From assembly GCF_900111605.1 (NCBI RefSeq), contig NZ_FOIA01000009.1:43191-107190 (forward strand): a stretch of DNA of 64,000 nt, in the 5' to 3' direction. The notes below the pieces were generated by a model. That model saw only the letters and a program-made list of their open reading frames with translations, was not told the origin of the DNA and did not search any database. This document shows, in pieces, positions 53,266-61,992 of this stretch. This DNA comes from Nitrosomonas marina (GTDB lineage Bacteria; Pseudomonadota; Gammaproteobacteria; Burkholderiales; Nitrosomonadaceae). The stretch's first letter is position 1. Each line of letters begins with the position of its first letter. Position numbers and translations under genes: made by a program.

Positions 53266-54954
53266 TCAATGTGCCTGTGCAACCGGCGTATTGACGACTT
53301 CCTGCACTTCCATCATGCCCAGATCTTCGTGATCGAGGATATGGCAATGTATGACGAACTTCCCGATGTAATCGCGGTATTTTGTGTAGATGTTGGTCAC
53401 CGCCGGCCCCTGCACCAGCAGCGTATCTTTCCAGACCAACTGCGGTTTTCCGTCAGGGCCGTTTCGCTCCCACTGGAAAGGGTTGACATGGATGTGAAAA
53501 ACATGCGGCGTCGGCGGTATGGCGTTGGGAATGGCGGCCGGGTCGCCGACAGTCGTCAACGACCACATGTCAACAGAACCGAGTTCAAGCTGGCGCACAT
53601 GATCCGGGTTGAACGCGCGGTAATTGACCTGGAAGTAATTTTTCTCGCCTTTCGCGTCCTGACCGAGTTTAAATACGACTTCCTGCACGCCCACGGCTTC
53701 CTTGCGCAGATCGATATCGCCAAACGGTGCGAGCGGCGCCATTTCCTTGCTGGTCGGCAGCGCCATGTTATCCGTTTCTTCGGTAATTCTCAGAATGGCG
53801 AGCAGATTCTCCGGCTCGTTGATCTGGCGCAGCGATTTTTTGCTGGAAGCCGTTTGGTCAATAATACGGTAATCGCCGGATTTCATGTTGGCCTTGATCA
53901 GCACATCGCTGCGGTAACCCGATTGCAGTTCAATCGGTGTGCCTGCTTTCCAGGTATCGACACGCCCGAGGTAATTGCCGTCCAGCGCGATCTCGTGCAG
54001 ATCATGGCCTTCGACAGCAAAGAAAATCGATTCGCGGAACGCGGTGTCGATCAGCCGCCAGCGCTGCACTTCGCCGCGTTTCATGGTAATCACCGGAACG
54101 ATCTGGCCGTTGATGGTGATATGGCGGCGCGAGCAGTGCCAGGTATCCATTTCACCCTGATCGTTGCAGTTTTCCGGCGTGGGATTCGACGGACCGGGAA
54201 ACAGGCTGGTGATGTTGTTGAGCTCGCCCTGCTGGTCGTACAGGATCGTCTGCAACACAAAAATCTTCTCGTTGGCGTTTGCCGCTTTCAGCGCCGCAGG
54301 TATCGTCTTGGGATCGTCTTCGACGATCAGTGCTCCCGCCATGCCGCTGCCCACCTGAATCGCCGTCGAACCATGCGCATGCGCATGGTACCAGTACGAA
54401 CCGATCGGGTGATCGTCCGGTACTTTTACTTCATAACCGAAGTCGCTTTGCGGTGGAATCGCCAGCAGCACGTTGTCGCTGTTGCCGACGGGAGATACAT
54501 GCATGCCGTGGTAATGTACGTTGGTGGTATTGTACGAAGCCGGCGTGGTGTCGAGATAGGCGTTCAGGTTTTCCTGTTCAAACTGGGTCTGGATCTGGTC
54601 GGGCGTTTCCTTTGGCAGGCGGTTCTTCAGCATCAGGTTAATCACATCACCCTGGCTGACACGTAAAGTCGGCCCGGTTAACTCGCCGTTGTAAGTTCTC
54701 AGTTTCAGCGGACATCCGCCCAGCGTGGTGGTTTTTGCGTCGGTATACTGAACGGAAAAAGTGGTATCGAGTTTGCCGTTTTCCGCCCGGATTTCCGGCG
54801 GATTCTGGAATGGCTGTTTGCCATACTTACCGATATCGATCGGCAGGTACGCGCAATGCGGTTGAATATCTCCGGCCATTATAATTGAATTTCCGACCAG
54901 GAAAGTTGCCGCAACAATCAATTGATATAAATATATTAAATACTGATTCTTCAT
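53266..54954 (-). CDS. three-domain multicopper oxidase (laccase/bilirubin-oxidase type)
   Basis: A 562-residue exported enzyme with an N-terminal signal sequence. All four copper motifs are present: H147-x-H149 (NVHYHGMH), H190-x-H192 (YWYHAHAH), HVFHIHVNPF, and H536-C537-H538-x3-H542-x4-M547. It should oxidise phenols, amines or metal ions with reduction of O2 to water. It is the first gene of the cluster with tyrosinase, LodA-like and LodB-like genes, 202 bases upstream of the tyrosinase gene. The DNA is visibly richer in G and C than the flanks, and a long open frame on the other strand is a by-product. Confidence 0.93.
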   Translation of the reverse strand: MKNQYLIYLYQLIVAATFLVGNSIIMAGDIQPHCAYLPIDIGKYGKQPFQNPPEIRAENGKLDTTFSVQYTDAKTTTLGGCPLKLRTYNGELTGPTLRVSQGDVINLMLKNRLPKETPDQIQTQFEQENLNAYLDTTPASYNTTNVHYHGMHVSPVGNSDNVLLAIPPQSDFGYEVKVPDDHPIGSYWYHAHAHGSTAIQVGSGMAGALIVEDDPKTIPAALKAANANEKIFVLQTILYDQQGELNNITSLFPGPSNPTPENCNDQGEMDTWHCSRRHITINGQIVPVITMKRGEVQRWRLIDTAFRESIFFAVEGHDLHEIALDGNYLGRVDTWKAGTPIELQSGYRSDVLIKANMKSGDYRIIDQTASSKKSLRQINEPENLLAILRITEETDNMALPTSKEMAPLAPFGDIDLRKEAVGVQEVVFKLGQDAKGEKNYFQVNYRAFNPDHVRQLELGSVDMWSLTTVGDPAAIPNAIPPTPHVFHIHVNPFQWERNGPDGKPQLVWKDTLLVQGPAVTNIYTKYRDYIGKFVIHCHILDHEDLGMMEVQEVVNTPVAQAH

Positions 54955-55257
54955 GAGGCTTCACTCCAAAAGCTGATGAGAACTAATGTTAATGATGTTG
55001 CAATCTGTTGTTGATATTTGTCGTATCTTCCTGCTCGGTAGTATATTCTTGGTTATATGAGAATTTAGTAAGTCATTACTAAAGAATAGCCTCCAAAAAA
55101 TGGCAGGTCAATTCGTATTCGGTTTATTAGGGATGCCGATGCTTGAAAATGTCAGCATCATTTTGTTTCTATGAATAGAATGCTTGTGATTTCGACACGC
55201 TTGATTTATAAAATCATGTGCAATTAATTACAAAGATAAGGGTGTGGCTAAAAATGC
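54955..55257. other. divergent intergenic region upstream of the oxidase cluster
   Basis: A 303-base AT-rich stretch between the oxidase cluster and the hydrolase gene. It holds the 20-base inverted repeat listed separately. No gene is seen. Confidence 0.4.
55064..55083. promoter_or_regulatory. inverted repeat, candidate operator for the oxidase cluster
   Basis: TTTAGTAA-gtca-TTACTAAA, perfect eight-base arms with a four-base spacer, 110 bases upstream of the multicopper oxidase start and 175 bases upstream of the hydrolase start. Its form fits a dimeric repressor site (MarR or TetR type). No regulator gene lies nearby. Confidence 0.45.
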
Positions 55258-56130
55258 ATGGACGAGAAACACTACTTCCGCAGCTATGACGGCGTTACAT
55301 TAATGTACCGGCGATGGCAGCCCGTGGAGCCTCAAAAAAAGGCCCCGATTGTGTTGCTGCATGGGGCGGCCAGTAATTCCACCCGCTGGTGGCATTTTAT
55401 CGAGCATACGCAACTTACCCGGAACAGGACGATATTGCGCCCGGATTTGCGTGGTAATGGAGAATCCATGTGGCGTGGAACGGCCGATATTCAGCACTGG
55501 ACCAAGGATCTTGCTGCAATGCTTGATCATGAGCAGCGCGAGGAAGCCATTCTCGTTGGGCATTGTCTTGGCGCCAATATTGCGCTGCATTTTGCCGCAC
55601 ATTATCCAGATCAGAGCACTGGATTGATTCTGATTGAACCGATGGCGTCGGATGCGGTAACCGGCATACTGGCAAGGCTGAAATCCATTACCTGGCTGCT
55701 GCATTGCATTGTATGCATGTTTAATCTCATTGAGCGCGCAGGATTCCGCCGAAGAAAATTTAAAATTGTTGATCTCAGGGAACTGGATTATCCGGTACAC
55801 CAGGCCAGTGTAGAATCGCGAAGACAGGCGCTGTCACGCCACGGTTCGGTCTGGCAGAATTTGAAAGTCACGCCGGTTTCGCAATATGTCAAGAATTTTA
55901 TAGCGCTGTTGCGTCCGCTGCCTGTTACCATGATACGCTGTCCGGGTCTGATCATACAGTCCAGTGGAACAAGCATGACCGACCCGGAAAAAACCAGGAA
56001 TTTGTTCGGCGCGCTGCCTGCCATTGAGTTTGTTGAGATGGAGTCTGAACACTGGATACCAGCGGCGCATCCTGATGTTTTGCGCAGCCTGATTGACGGA
56101 TGGATCGCCCGGCACCATGACTTTATTTGA
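55258..56130 (+). CDS. alpha/beta hydrolase with cysteine nucleophile
   Basis: A 290-residue alpha/beta-fold hydrolase. It has the oxyanion segment VLLHGAASNSTRWW, the DLRGNGES strand-turn, and a nucleophile elbow VGHCLGANIAL in which Cys takes the place of Ser. A candidate acid lies in SSGTSMTD and the catalytic His in ESEHWIPAAHPD. A Cys nucleophile is known in dienelactone hydrolases and a few other groups. Substrate unknown. It is divergent from the oxidase cluster and may share its operator. Confidence 0.85.
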   Translation: MDEKHYFRSYDGVTLMYRRWQPVEPQKKAPIVLLHGAASNSTRWWHFIEHTQLTRNRTILRPDLRGNGESMWRGTADIQHWTKDLAAMLDHEQREEAILVGHCLGANIALHFAAHYPDQSTGLILIEPMASDAVTGILARLKSITWLLHCIVCMFNLIERAGFRRRKFKIVDLRELDYPVHQASVESRRQALSRHGSVWQNLKVTPVSQYVKNFIALLRPLPVTMIRCPGLIIQSSGTSMTDPEKTRNLFGALPAIEFVEMESEHWIPAAHPDVLRSLIDGWIARHHDFI

Positions 56131-56202
56131 TAGTGTCCGGTGCGGCTGTTGTTTGCGGATCATGCTGTTAAGATAAGCATTTAGATTGGAGTGTGGACAT
56201 TC

Positions 56203-56697
56203 ATGAGAAACTATCTTGCCGCAGTTGCGGTGATGACATTGCTGCTTAGCGCATGCGCAGGGTTGATTACTTCAGGGGACAAACCGTTACGTTACCAGGC
56301 AGTGATTGCAGGTGATCCTCTCACACTGGCGCGTTGTGTGATGCGTGCACTCAATGCGGAAACCCGGCCATCCATGCAGCTTTATCACTATCGACTCCAG
56401 ATTTATCCGGACATCACGGCCACACAGATTTTCGCATACGACACAAGATTCCTGCCTTATATTTACGCCAGCAATTCACCACAGAATCCGGACGCCATTC
56501 GCGACTACACTGGCTCGGGACCGGAGGTCCTGAACGATGTGCAGGAGATCGGGAAACCCAGGTACGGCTACGGGTTTGTGCTGACAATCAAACAGGCCGA
56601 TCACGTTTCAAATCATGCCGCAATCAAGGGCGATCCCTATGTCAGCAGGATAACCTGGAATTATTTGCAGGCGTGCGCTACTGCTTCAAATCGGTGA
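56203..56697 (+). CDS. lipoprotein of unknown function
   Basis: A 164-residue lipoprotein with lipobox LLSAC after a typical signal peptide. The mature chain contains two or more cysteines (LARCVMRAL and LQACATAS) that may pair. No family is recognised. The ATG at 56203 follows GGAGTG; the GTG at 56191 is too close to that site. It follows the hydrolase gene on the same strand after 72 bases and converges with the J-domain gene. Confidence 0.7.
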   Translation: MRNYLAAVAVMTLLLSACAGLITSGDKPLRYQAVIAGDPLTLARCVMRALNAETRPSMQLYHYRLQIYPDITATQIFAYDTRFLPYIYASNSPQNPDAIRDYTGSGPEVLNDVQEIGKPRYGYGFVLTIKQADHVSNHAAIKGDPYVSRITWNYLQACATASNR

Positions 56698-56720
56698 TAG
56701 AGAACGTTTTAGGTAAAACA

Positions 56721-57842
56721 TCAGCGGAAATCAAAATCATCCAGATCGTCATCAAACAGACTATCCGACAAAACGGTGTTTTCAGGCATTCCATAGTGTT
56801 TTAGCCAGATTTTCATATGCTTGACCGTGGTTAAAAATGCGAGCTCTTTTTCAAGCTGATGGATGCTCTGTTGCAATGCCCGGATATCCGTATCCAACTG
56901 TTGAATCATTTTTTTTGGATTAATCGATTCATGCGGTGCTGCGTTGGCCGACATGCGGTACGGCAATTCGGCTTGATCGATTTCTATCTGCAGCTGGTCA
57001 AGCTGGTTTTGCAGGATTTTGTTGTACGCTTTTAAACGATCTTCAGCAATGGTATTGATATGGTCCTGATCTATTTGTTCCAATTCAAGTTGCAGCGCCA
57101 GAAGTTTTAATAAATCCTTGTTTTTATATGCTGCGTTTACGCGCTTCATGATTTCTGTCTTGCGCACCCGTTCGTCGGGATCGGTTTCGCGATCCGGATG
57201 CGCAGCCGTGCTCAACTGACGGTAAATTGTTTTAATCGACTGGCTGATTTGCGCCTGCTCAGCCTTATGCGCTGCGATGTGGCGTGCTTCATGAGCGGAC
57301 TGGCCAGGTTCATCATGAGACTCATTCATTTTATCGGCGATACGCTGGGCAAATGCCTGCGGGTCGGTATGATCGAATTCGTCACCCAAGTCACCGAACT
57401 GCGCTTCAAAAATCTCTTCCATCAGATCGGCCATGATATCGTCCGACTCTTGAAGTTCGGCATCAGATTCGATACCGCTGTGTTTTTTGAAAATCATTTT
57501 GAGTTTGTCCGGATCCGAATGCGTAAACAGCGCCGAACATATTTCGCAAATGACGTAGGAGATTTTGTTTCGCTCAGAAGACGTCAAGCTGCGCCGGTTG
57601 TAAAACGCATCCAGGCGAACCACCATTGTGGTTTGCAGTTTGGCTGCTGAGGCTATCAACGGTTGATATTCTTCCAGTACCTTTTTTTGGAAATCCGGCG
57701 TCAGCGTTTGCCATTGCAGCAGGCGTTCTTTTTCCTTATTGATTTTTTTAATGAGGCGATTGAATTTCTTTTGCTCGGATGAAAGCGTTTTGTGGCCGGT
57801 TTTCTGGTGTATTTGGACAACAGCCTGATGGAGTTTGGGCAT
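56721..57842 (-). CDS. J-domain co-chaperone-like protein
   Basis: A 373-residue cytoplasmic protein that is highly charged and helical. Around residues 203-252 it has a J-domain-like segment (IKTIYRQLSTAAHPDRETD) with the HPD motif needed to stimulate DnaK. A Glu/Asp-rich middle and a C-terminal coiled coil (from QNQLDQLQIEIDQAEL to ELAFLTTVKHM) flank it. The central position of the J domain is unusual, since most DnaJ proteins carry it at the N-terminus. Ends in an acidic tail. Its partner is unknown. Confidence 0.75.
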   Translation of the reverse strand: MPKLHQAVVQIHQKTGHKTLSSEQKKFNRLIKKINKEKERLLQWQTLTPDFQKKVLEEYQPLIASAAKLQTTMVVRLDAFYNRRSLTSSERNKISYVICEICSALFTHSDPDKLKMIFKKHSGIESDAELQESDDIMADLMEEIFEAQFGDLGDEFDHTDPQAFAQRIADKMNESHDEPGQSAHEARHIAAHKAEQAQISQSIKTIYRQLSTAAHPDRETDPDERVRKTEIMKRVNAAYKNKDLLKLLALQLELEQIDQDHINTIAEDRLKAYNKILQNQLDQLQIEIDQAELPYRMSANAAPHESINPKKMIQQLDTDIRALQQSIHQLEKELAFLTTVKHMKIWLKHYGMPENTVLSDSLFDDDLDDFDFR

Positions 57843-57865
57843 AAAAATTATTGTTCTGGAAATAA

Positions 57866-58309
57866 TCAGTTTATCAACGCTGCTAATGGTACTTTATTCG
57901 AAAGACATTCGACAAACCGGTACTGACCGATTTCCTCAGAAGCGTCATCGCTGGCTACGAGCAGGAACTCAATGCAACGATTGTCTTTAAAGCGGTACTG
58001 GTAGCTGTCTGGCTGTTTCATCCCCGGTGGTGTAATTTCATGAAACAATTCGTCCTGTGTCCACCATCGTCCCGTTTCAGTCTGTCGCTCAATAGTGCCA
58101 TCCGGTTCCATGAAAAGGAACTCAATCGAATAGGTACCGTCCACTTTGCGCGTTTGTGTCCAGCTTCTTACAGAGCCGTCTTGTTCAACGTATTCACCTG
58201 TCCAGGTGCCGACAAGCCTGTTATCCGTGTGTGATTGTTGATACTTGTCTGGAACTGTTTCACATCCGGATAATCCGGCCATGATTAGCATCAATAAAAA
58301 CTTTTTCAT
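57866..58309 (-). CDS. lipoprotein of unknown function
   Basis: A 147-residue lipoprotein with lipobox LSGC at residues 13-16 or so. The mature part is beta-rich (LVGTWTGEYVEQDGSVRSW, YSIEFLFMEPDGTIERQTETGRWW) and reads like a small lipocalin or beta-barrel of the type that measures ligand binding in the cell envelope. No family is named. It lies 23 bases upstream of the J-domain gene on the same strand. Confidence 0.7.
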   Translation of the reverse strand: MKKFLLMLIMAGLSGCETVPDKYQQSHTDNRLVGTWTGEYVEQDGSVRSWTQTRKVDGTYSIEFLFMEPDGTIERQTETGRWWTQDELFHEITPPGMKQPDSYQYRFKDNRCIEFLLVASDDASEEIGQYRFVECLSNKVPLAALIN

Positions 58310-58407
58310 TTATTTCCTGAAATTTCCTGTTCCTGTGTCTAGAATGTCAGTTTCATGTAACTGTCCGTAAATTTTCGGCGTAAAATTCAGATACTGTGAA
58401 TTTACTT

Positions 58408-58986
58408 ATGCGGATTTTATCAGCCATGCGTAGAGTGTTTTTCTTTATCTTTTGTTTTGTTTTTACGGTGATGCCCGCGGCAGCGGAGCAATACCCTGTT
58501 CGCCCCGGATTATGGGAAGTCATGACTACATCGGACTTGCTGTCGCTAGTGCCGCATATTCCATCCGGACAAATGCGCCAGATTACCGACCTGGCCGGAC
58601 AATATGGACTGATATTGCCGGAAATCAAAGATAATGCGGCTGTCTCACAGATATGTATCACGCCTGCTATGGCCAAGCAGGAAATCCCCGTCTATTTCTA
58701 TGACAGCCAGTCAGGCTGTTCGGTTAAGAATGCCAGCCGTAGCGGAGATCGTTTTCAGCTGGAACTGGCTTGCGACAACCCGCAGTTTCAGGGAGATGGG
58801 ATTGCAGAAGGAGTTTTTACCAGTCCTGAACAGTTTTCAGGTCATACAGAGTTCGACAGTTTAGTGATGGGTGCCCCTGTTTTTGCGACAGCGCAGACCC
58901 GGGCACAGTGGGTTGGAGATGTCTGTACGGTAAACCAGCCCGCCATGCAACCACCCAAAACACCGGAGTTTTTTCCTTTGCGATAA
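58408..58986 (+). CDS. DUF3617-like exported protein
   Basis: A 192-residue exported protein with signal peptide ending in MPAAA. The mature part begins YPVRPGLWEVMTT, contains CITPAMA, GCSVKNASRSGDRFQLELAC and ends near GDVCTV, the pattern of DUF3617 proteins (an exported beta-rich family of unknown function). The start is uncertain among GTG 58396, ATG 58408 and ATG 58426. Confidence 0.8.
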   Translation: MRILSAMRRVFFFIFCFVFTVMPAAAEQYPVRPGLWEVMTTSDLLSLVPHIPSGQMRQITDLAGQYGLILPEIKDNAAVSQICITPAMAKQEIPVYFYDSQSGCSVKNASRSGDRFQLELACDNPQFQGDGIAEGVFTSPEQFSGHTEFDSLVMGAPVFATAQTRAQWVGDVCTVNQPAMQPPKTPEFFPLR

Positions 58987-59009
58987 TTTTTGGAGCGAAA
59001 GGCTGCGCA

Positions 59010-59339
59010 TTAATTTCCCGTGTTATGCTGATAAATCATCGCCTGCCAGGCCTTTACCGCCTCGGCAAACATTGTCAGGGGGATACGCTGGGTTTTGACT
59101 GCTCCTTCAGCGTAGTTTGCTTCAATTTCGACATGCTGCGGGTAAACCGACAGGCAGTAGGCATTGCCGGTGCGTTCCCATGAGGCCAGCCGTCCTGATT
59201 GTATTTCATTGATTTTTTGCACCAGTTCATCGACCCATGCCGGGCTCTTTTGAATATCCAGTGTTAAATACGCGGCAATAAGATCATGTGCGGGATCGTC
59301 CGCTATTCGTCCCGGCCAGTTGCAGTTGTCCTGTCTCAT
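59010..59339 (-). CDS. probable immunity protein, YacL/UPF0231-like
   Basis: A 109-residue cytoplasmic protein. Its second half (SGRLASWERTGNAYCLSVYPQHVEIEAN, then LTMFAEAVKAWQAM) resembles the YacL/UPF0231 family, some relatives of which neutralise nuclease toxins of contact-dependent inhibition systems. It overlaps the EndoU gene by four bases (ATGA). The tight coupling and order toxin-then-small-protein fit an immunity role. This is inference from context; the similarity is by eye. Confidence 0.7.
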   Translation of the reverse strand: MRQDNCNWPGRIADDPAHDLIAAYLTLDIQKSPAWVDELVQKINEIQSGRLASWERTGNAYCLSVYPQHVEIEANYAEGAVKTQRIPLTMFAEAVKAWQAMIYQHNTGN

Positions 59340-59902
59340 TCGAAAAGTGGAAATGCTGTGTTGACCCGACCGTCTCTCGGTGGTGCAAAGCCAATGGTAA
59401 ACAATTTGTCGTTCCGACTGCAGTATTTATCATTATTATCTACAGCAGATTCTGTCATTTGGGGTTTATTAAAGCCGCATTGTGTCCAGTCGGGCGCGCC
59501 TGCGGGGCATCGGAATGTATCCGTAACTGCATGAGCGATCGAATTTAAAACCTGTGTGGCCGAGCAGTTATCAGGAAACATGGAAGAAAATTTGTTTTTT
59601 TTGGGATTATCCTTGTGTGACCAGCGCCCCGTATAGATGCCGGCCCCGTTGGCTTTATCCTGTATCGTAAACACCGCTACGGTATCGGGGTTGATACCGT
59701 TTGGTCTGGAGTGTAATCCTTTCGGACGATTGCGATCCCACTCGCCGCAAAATACATGTTTCTGATTGATCGAAAGCTTGCTGTCTACCGTGATCCATTG
59801 CTGCAGTGTTCCACAGTCAATCTGTGCATGGGTAGGATTGGCAGACAACGACCATAGCAGCAAGAAAACACTGACACCAGTGACAAATTTGTATCGACGC
59901 AT
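59336..59902 (-). CDS. exported EndoU-type nuclease, probable toxin
   Basis: A 188-residue protein with a signal peptide ending in NPTHA. The mature part is almost wholly a bacterial EndoU domain: H49 in KHVFCGEW, H64 in GLHSRPNG, the KFSSMFPDNCS block, and the C-terminal TIGFAPPRDGRVNTAFP. EndoU enzymes cleave RNA and serve as toxins in interbacterial competition. The usual final TAYP is TAFP here. Six cysteines could form disulphides outside the cytoplasm. There is no large filamentous or secretion domain. It forms a two-gene unit with the following small gene. Confidence 0.85.
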   Translation of the reverse strand: MRRYKFVTGVSVFLLLWSLSANPTHAQIDCGTLQQWITVDSKLSINQKHVFCGEWDRNRPKGLHSRPNGINPDTVAVFTIQDKANGAGIYTGRWSHKDNPKKNKFSSMFPDNCSATQVLNSIAHAVTDTFRCPAGAPDWTQCGFNKPQMTESAVDNNDKYCSRNDKLFTIGFAPPRDGRVNTAFPLFE

Positions 59903-60007
59903 AGTTTAGACCCGTAAGATTTTTTTGCGAGATTCTGTAAAGTTAGTCAGTCGAATCGGTTAAAATTCCATCATCTTATCTTCACGTATTTTATCTTCAT
60001 CATTTTC

Positions 60008-61360
60008 ATGTCGCTACCTAAACAATCGCAATCATCACCCAAAGTCGGGTTTATTTCACTGGGCTGCCCCAAAGCCCTGGTTGATTCCGAGCATATCCTG
60101 ACGCAACTTAGGGCGGAAGGTTACGAGATCTCAGCTTCTTACGAGGCCGCCGATCTGGTTGTCGTCAATACATGCGGGTTTATCGACAGCGCTGTGGAAG
60201 AATCACTCGACGCAATTGGTGAAGCGCTGGCTGAAAATGGCAAAGTCATTGTCACAGGATGTCTGGGCGCCAAGAAGGATGGTAATATTATCCGTGAGGC
60301 ACATCCACAGGTGCTCGCTGTTACCGGTCCGCACGCAATGCCAGAAGTGATGGCGGCCATTCATACTCATTTGCCGCAGCCGCATGATCCGTTTACCAGC
60401 CTGATTCCTCCCCAGGGCATCCGGCTGACACCGAAGCATTATGCGTATATCAAAATATCCGAAGGCTGTAACCACCGCTGCACTTTTTGCATTATTCCAT
60501 CGATGCGTGGCGATCTGGTCAGCCGCCCGATACATCAGGTGATGCAGGAAGCGGAGAATCTGGTGAATGCCGGTACCAGAGAATTATTGGTCATCTCCCA
60601 AGACACCAGCGCCTATGGCGTCGATAAGAAATACCGCATGGGATTCTGGCAGGGCAGGCCGGTCAAAACGCGCCTGACGGAACTGGCAAGTGCGCTGGGG
60701 GAACTCGGTGTCTGGGTGCGGCTGCATTATGTCTATCCGTATCCGCATGTCGATGAGATTATTCCGCTGATGGCCGAGGGAAAAATACTGCCTTATCTCG
60801 ATGTGCCGCTGCAGCATGCCAATTCGCGGGTTCTGAAGGCCATGAAGCGACCGGCGAGTGCCGAGAACAATCTGGCACGCATCCAGCAGTGGCGACATAT
60901 TTGTCCGGATATTACGCTGCGCAGTACGTTTATTGTCGGTTTCCCAGGTGAAACGGAAGCTGAATTTGAGGAATTGCTGCAGTTTTTACAGGATGCTCAG
61001 CTTGACCGGGTAGGCTGTTTTAAATATTCGCCGGTTGAAGGCGCCGCAGCAAACGCTTTGCCTGATCCTGTTGCTGAAGAAGTCAAGGAAGAACGTTACG
61101 CCCGATTCATGCAGCTTCAGGAAGGCATCAGCCGTCAACGTCTGGCCAGCAAAATCGGGCGCAGAATCAACGTCATGATTGATTCCATCCAGGAAGGAGA
61201 GGCGATTGCAAGGAGCAGCGCTGATGCTCCCGAAATTGATGGTCTCGTATATATCAACAATTTACCCGATACCCTGCAAGTCGGTGATTTTGTGGATGTT
61301 CTGGTGGAGAAATCGGATGCGCACGATTTGTATGCGCGTATCGACAGGTCACCCGGTTAG
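60008..61360 (+). CDS. rimO: ribosomal protein S12 methylthiotransferase
   Basis: A 450-residue radical SAM enzyme with two iron-sulphur clusters that adds a methylthio group to Asp88 of ribosomal protein S12. It has the N-terminal UPF0004 domain ([43 protein letters not shown]), the radical SAM motif [25 protein letters not shown], and a C-terminal TRAM domain. [10 protein letters not shown] identifies RimO rather than MiaB. Length is normal. Monocistronic by appearance. Confidence 0.96.
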   Translation: MSLPKQSQSSPKVGFISLGCPKALVDSEHILTQLRAEGYEISASYEAADLVVVNTCGFIDSAVEESLDAIGEALAENGKVIVTGCLGAKKDGNIIREAHPQVLAVTGPHAMPEVMAAIHTHLPQPHDPFTSLIPPQGIRLTPKHYAYIKISEGCNHRCTFCIIPSMRGDLVSRPIHQVMQEAENLVNAGTRELLVISQDTSAYGVDKKYRMGFWQGRPVKTRLTELASALGELGVWVRLHYVYPYPHVDEIIPLMAEGKILPYLDVPLQHANSRVLKAMKRPASAENNLARIQQWRHICPDITLRSTFIVGFPGETEAEFEELLQFLQDAQLDRVGCFKYSPVEGAAANALPDPVAEEVKEERYARFMQLQEGISRQRLASKIGRRINVMIDSIQEGEAIARSSADAPEIDGLVYINNLPDTLQVGDFVDVLVEKSDAHDLYARIDRSPG

Positions 61361-61546
61361 CCGGGTATTCTTCTTGTGGAAATAAACTTCAGACCATACT
61401 GTGGAACTTGTTGAATTATCCGTATGTCATAAACAGAGCCCTGTAAGCAGAAGATTCGGTTAGCGCAGTTGCTACATGGATTTGCAAGGAGAATATTCGC
61501 TTGTCCACTGATTTCCAATCTACAGAGTTGCTGCATATCTGTGAAG

Positions 61547-61576
61547 TTCAGGGTAGAATAGTGTTTCCTGTATAAT
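61547..61576 (+). promoter_or_regulatory. candidate promoter of cytochrome c gene
   Basis: TATAAT at 61571-61576 with TTCAGG at 61547-61552, spacing 18. The minus-10 element is 22 bases before the ATG, leaving a short leader that contains AAGGAAG. Confidence 0.4.
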
Positions 61577-61598
61577 TTTTAATAAGGAAGAAAGAAAG

Positions 61599-61910
61599 AT
61601 GAAAGGAATTTTGATTAGTATGGCTGCCGCTTCAGCACTGTTGTTGGCAACTGGCGTACACGCTGATGCAGATCTGGCTAAAAACAGCGGTTGTCTGAAT
61701 TGCCATAATGTCGATACTAAACTTGTCGGTCCATCGTTGAAAGAGATTGCTGCAAAATATGCCGGGCAAGAGAATGCTTCGGAATATCTGGTTGATAAAA
61801 TCAAAAATGGCAGCAACGGTGTCTGGGGACCGGTTCCTATGCCACCAAACGCAATGGTTAGCGATGAAAATGCCAAAGTGCTGGCAGATTTCATTTTGTC
61901 ACTCAAGTAA
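61599..61910 (+). CDS. class I cytochrome c, c-552 type
   Basis: A 103-residue periplasmic electron carrier with signal peptide ending in VHA and a mature part of about 81 residues. The haem motif is CLNCH, and the distal Met lies in VWGPVPMPPN. The sequence DADLAKNSGC to KYAGQENASEYL follows cytochrome c-552 of Nitrosomonas closely as I remember it. In ammonia oxidisers this protein passes electrons from cytochrome c-554 or cM552 to terminal oxidases and nitrite reductase. Strong terminator downstream. Confidence 0.93.
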   Translation: MKGILISMAAASALLLATGVHADADLAKNSGCLNCHNVDTKLVGPSLKEIAAKYAGQENASEYLVDKIKNGSNGVWGPVPMPPNAMVSDENAKVLADFILSLK

Positions 61911-61929
61911 ACTGAGTTCGAGTGCTAAC

Positions 61930-61958
61930 AAGCCGACGTTTCAACGTCGGCTTTTTTA
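61930..61958 (+). terminator. rho-independent terminator of cytochrome c gene
   Basis: GCCGACG-tttcaa-CGTCGGC followed by six T residues. Confidence 0.88.
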
Positions 61959-61992
61959 TTGCTATCATGCGATTTTTCTTTGACAAGATACC

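Noticed and set aside
53104..54666. Open frame of 520 codons on the plus strand opposite the multicopper oxidase
   Set aside because: It lies wholly opposite a gene with all four copper motifs. Its translation is rich in Arg, His and Val with no domain, and it arises because the gene is GC-rich with few stops on the other strand.
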